From Mogibacterium sp. (lineage in GTDB: Bacteria; Bacillota; Clostridia; Peptostreptococcales; Anaerovoracaceae), in assembly GCA_016775335.1 (NCBI GenBank), contig JAEUGJ010000011.1, forward strand, positions 1-7,149: 7,149 nt of DNA, written 5' to 3'. The first letter of the stretch is position 1; each line of letters opens with the position of its first letter. The notes beneath the pieces were generated by a model. The model was given only the letters and a program-made list of their open reading frames with translations, searched no databases and was not told the DNA's origin. Positions 6,801 to 7,149 of this stretch are shown one piece after another. The translations under genes and the position numbers were made by a program.

Positions 6801-7149
6801 TATGCGATCTACAGCAAGGTATTCGACGATTACGTTAAGGATCTGAAGAAGAAGGGCAACTTCCGGAACATGGGTTCCGATGTATACTTCCACGGAATTG
6901 CTTTGGGCCAGACGGCAGAGATTACGCTGACCGAAGGCAAGACCATGGTCATCACGCTGGAAGACGTCAGCGCACCGAATGCGGAAGGAATGAGAGACCT
7001 GACCTTTACCATCAACGGAAACCGCCGAGTGATTTCCGTGAAGGATAAGCAGGCGCTCACCACTTCCGTAATGGCGGGCAGTGCGATTCAGTTTGCCAGC
7101 GAGGACGATCCGGATGAAATCGGCGCAAATATCCCGGGCACCATTGTCA
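3873..7149 (+). CDS. pyc: Pyruvate carboxylase (3' end beyond the window)
   Basis: This biotin enzyme converts pyruvate, bicarbonate and ATP to oxaloacetate, ADP and phosphate in the cytoplasm, feeding the TCA branches and biosynthesis. 1092 residues are visible of an expected 1140-1180. The biotin carboxylase domain (about 1-450) shows VLVANRGEIAIR, HPGYGFLAEN (from His85), the ATP-binding AAAGGGGRGM (165-174), YERDCSVQRRHQK (231-243) and EMNTRVQVEHT (294-304). The carboxyltransferase domain begins near 530 with TDTSLRDAQQS (536-546). Arg541, Gln545 and Arg614 (in FRGANAVGY) match pyruvate-binding residues, and Asp542, Lys711 (IKDMSG) and His740/His742 (HLHTHD) match the metal site with its carbamylated lysine. 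GGQYSNL (835-841) and TPSSKVVGD (875-883) follow. The sequence stops at GANIPGTIV, the opening of the biotinyl domain, so the EAMKM-type biotin site is not seen. The order biotin carboxylase, carboxyltransferase, biotin carrier in one chain distinguishes it from acetyl-CoA carboxylase subunits and from two-subunit oxaloacetate decarboxylase or transcarboxylase. It has its own promoter upstream. Confidence 0.97.
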   Translation, partial: MGRIKQFKKVLVANRGEIAIRIIRACRELGIRSVAIYSEEDKNSLFRTKADESYEIGNGKSPIDAYLDIDEIIRLAKAKGCDAIHPGYGFLAENAGFAEACEKSGIEFIGPTHEMMNALGDKIQSKLVAESVGVPTIPGVDKAISSEDEALEFAEKCGYPVMLKAAAGGGGRGMRIVRSTEELIPQFRSAHNEAVKAFGNGDIFIEKYLEEPKHIEVQVLGDKYGNLVHLYERDCSVQRRHQKVIEFTPALCLTDAQREAICNDAIKLAKAVDYRSAGTCEFLLDKSGQHYFIEMNTRVQVEHTVSELVTGIDIVQDMILIAEGYALDSERINIKSQKDVTMNGYAIQCRITTEDPANNFAPDTGTITEYRSAAGFGIRLDGGNGFTGSVISPYYDSLLVKVCSHGRSFNDTINKAVRALTEMRIEGVKTNIGFLLNVLNHPTFRAGDCNTGFINDNPELLNIRAVTNKELQVLEFLGDKYVNETKGHRVDYNVPVVPKVDKTQIPSFRGTKQLLDEKGPKAVADWALDQKKLLLTDTSLRDAQQSLFATRMRTKDMTKIAPAMATYGKDFFSFEMWGGATFDVSMRFLGEDPWERLETLREQIPNVLFQMLFRGANAVGYRNYPDNTIRKFIRQSAKSGIDVFRIFDSLNWIKGMEIAIDETLNQGKIAEASMCYTGDILDDSREKYNLKYYVNMAKELEKRGAHIIAIKDMSGLLKPVAAEKLVRALKNEVTVPIHLHTHDTSGNGVATVLMAASAGLDIADAAFNSVSGLTSQPALNSIVAALESSDRDTGMDQRGLQRISDYWVDVRPVYSQFESDLKSTTAEIYRLEIPGGQYSNLKPQVESFGIGHRFDDVKDMYVRVNQMFGDIIKVTPSSKVVGDMAIFMIRNDLTPENIVEKGTEFDFPDSVVSYFEGMIGQPEGGFPEDLQKVVLKGREPITCRPGELLEDDDYEEFKRHIVEDLGLEGTDQQQLSYAIYSKVFDDYVKDLKKKGNFRNMGSDVYFHGIALGQTAEITLTEGKTMVITLEDVSAPNAEGMRDLTFTINGNRRVISVKDKQALTTSVMAGSAIQFASEDDPDEIGANIPGTIV

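Noticed and set aside
3855..6893. Two long open frames (493 and 460 codons) antisense to pyc
   Set aside because: They have the same codon-register shadow origin, interrupted by the single CTA at 5511. The sense strand encodes a fully conserved pyruvate carboxylase.
7100..7149. Pyruvate carboxylase might be a natural truncation lacking the biotin domain
   Set aside because: The frame is still open at the last base and has just entered the biotinyl domain (GANIPGTIV). The missing 50-80 residues are simply outside the window.

Overview
The window carries three genes on the + strand. They are tightly packed and look chromosomal and housekeeping in character: a DUF2207/YciQ-like membrane protein, the ribosome-associated GTPase TypA/BipA, and pyruvate carboxylase, which is cut by the right edge. 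I found no RNA genes, mobile elements, CRISPR arrays, long repeats or phage genes. The base composition (roughly half G+C in genes, very A+T-rich in the one spacer), strong AAGGAG-type ribosome binding sites, a consensus extended -10 promoter and the protein sequences suggest a Gram-positive anaerobe of the Bacillota, probably class Clostridia. That placement is an inference from style and resemblance, not a database match.

Layout: positions 1-49 hold a probable -10 element and a strong Shine-Dalgarno. Positions 50-1891 encode the membrane protein: an N-terminal signal or anchor segment, an extracytoplasmic domain, the YciQ-like cytoplasmic motif and a cluster of later membrane segments. Its stop codon shares one base with the typA start (TAATG), and the typA Shine-Dalgarno lies inside its last arginine codons, so the two genes are probably co-transcribed and translationally coupled. 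typA (1891-3765) is complete. A 107-base A+T-rich spacer (3766-3872) has no convincing terminator but carries a good sigma-A-type promoter (TTGCCT, 18 bases, TGC-TATAAT) and small palindromes around the expected transcription start. Pyruvate carboxylase begins at 3873 and is still open at 7149. Its biotin carboxylase and carboxyltransferase domains are complete, but the biotin-attachment lysine lies beyond the window.

Functionally, TypA acts on the ribosome (assembly and stress adaptation), and pyruvate carboxylase makes oxaloacetate from pyruvate for anaplerosis. The DUF2207 protein has no established function. Nothing in the sequence ties the three into one pathway, and pyc appears to have its own promoter. 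I do not see a new biological system here. The points most worth a second look are the non-standard G1 and G5 motifs and extra internal segment in TypA, the coupled membrane protein-typA junction, the palindromic pyc promoter, and the near absence of TTA, CTA and TCA codons in typA and pyc.
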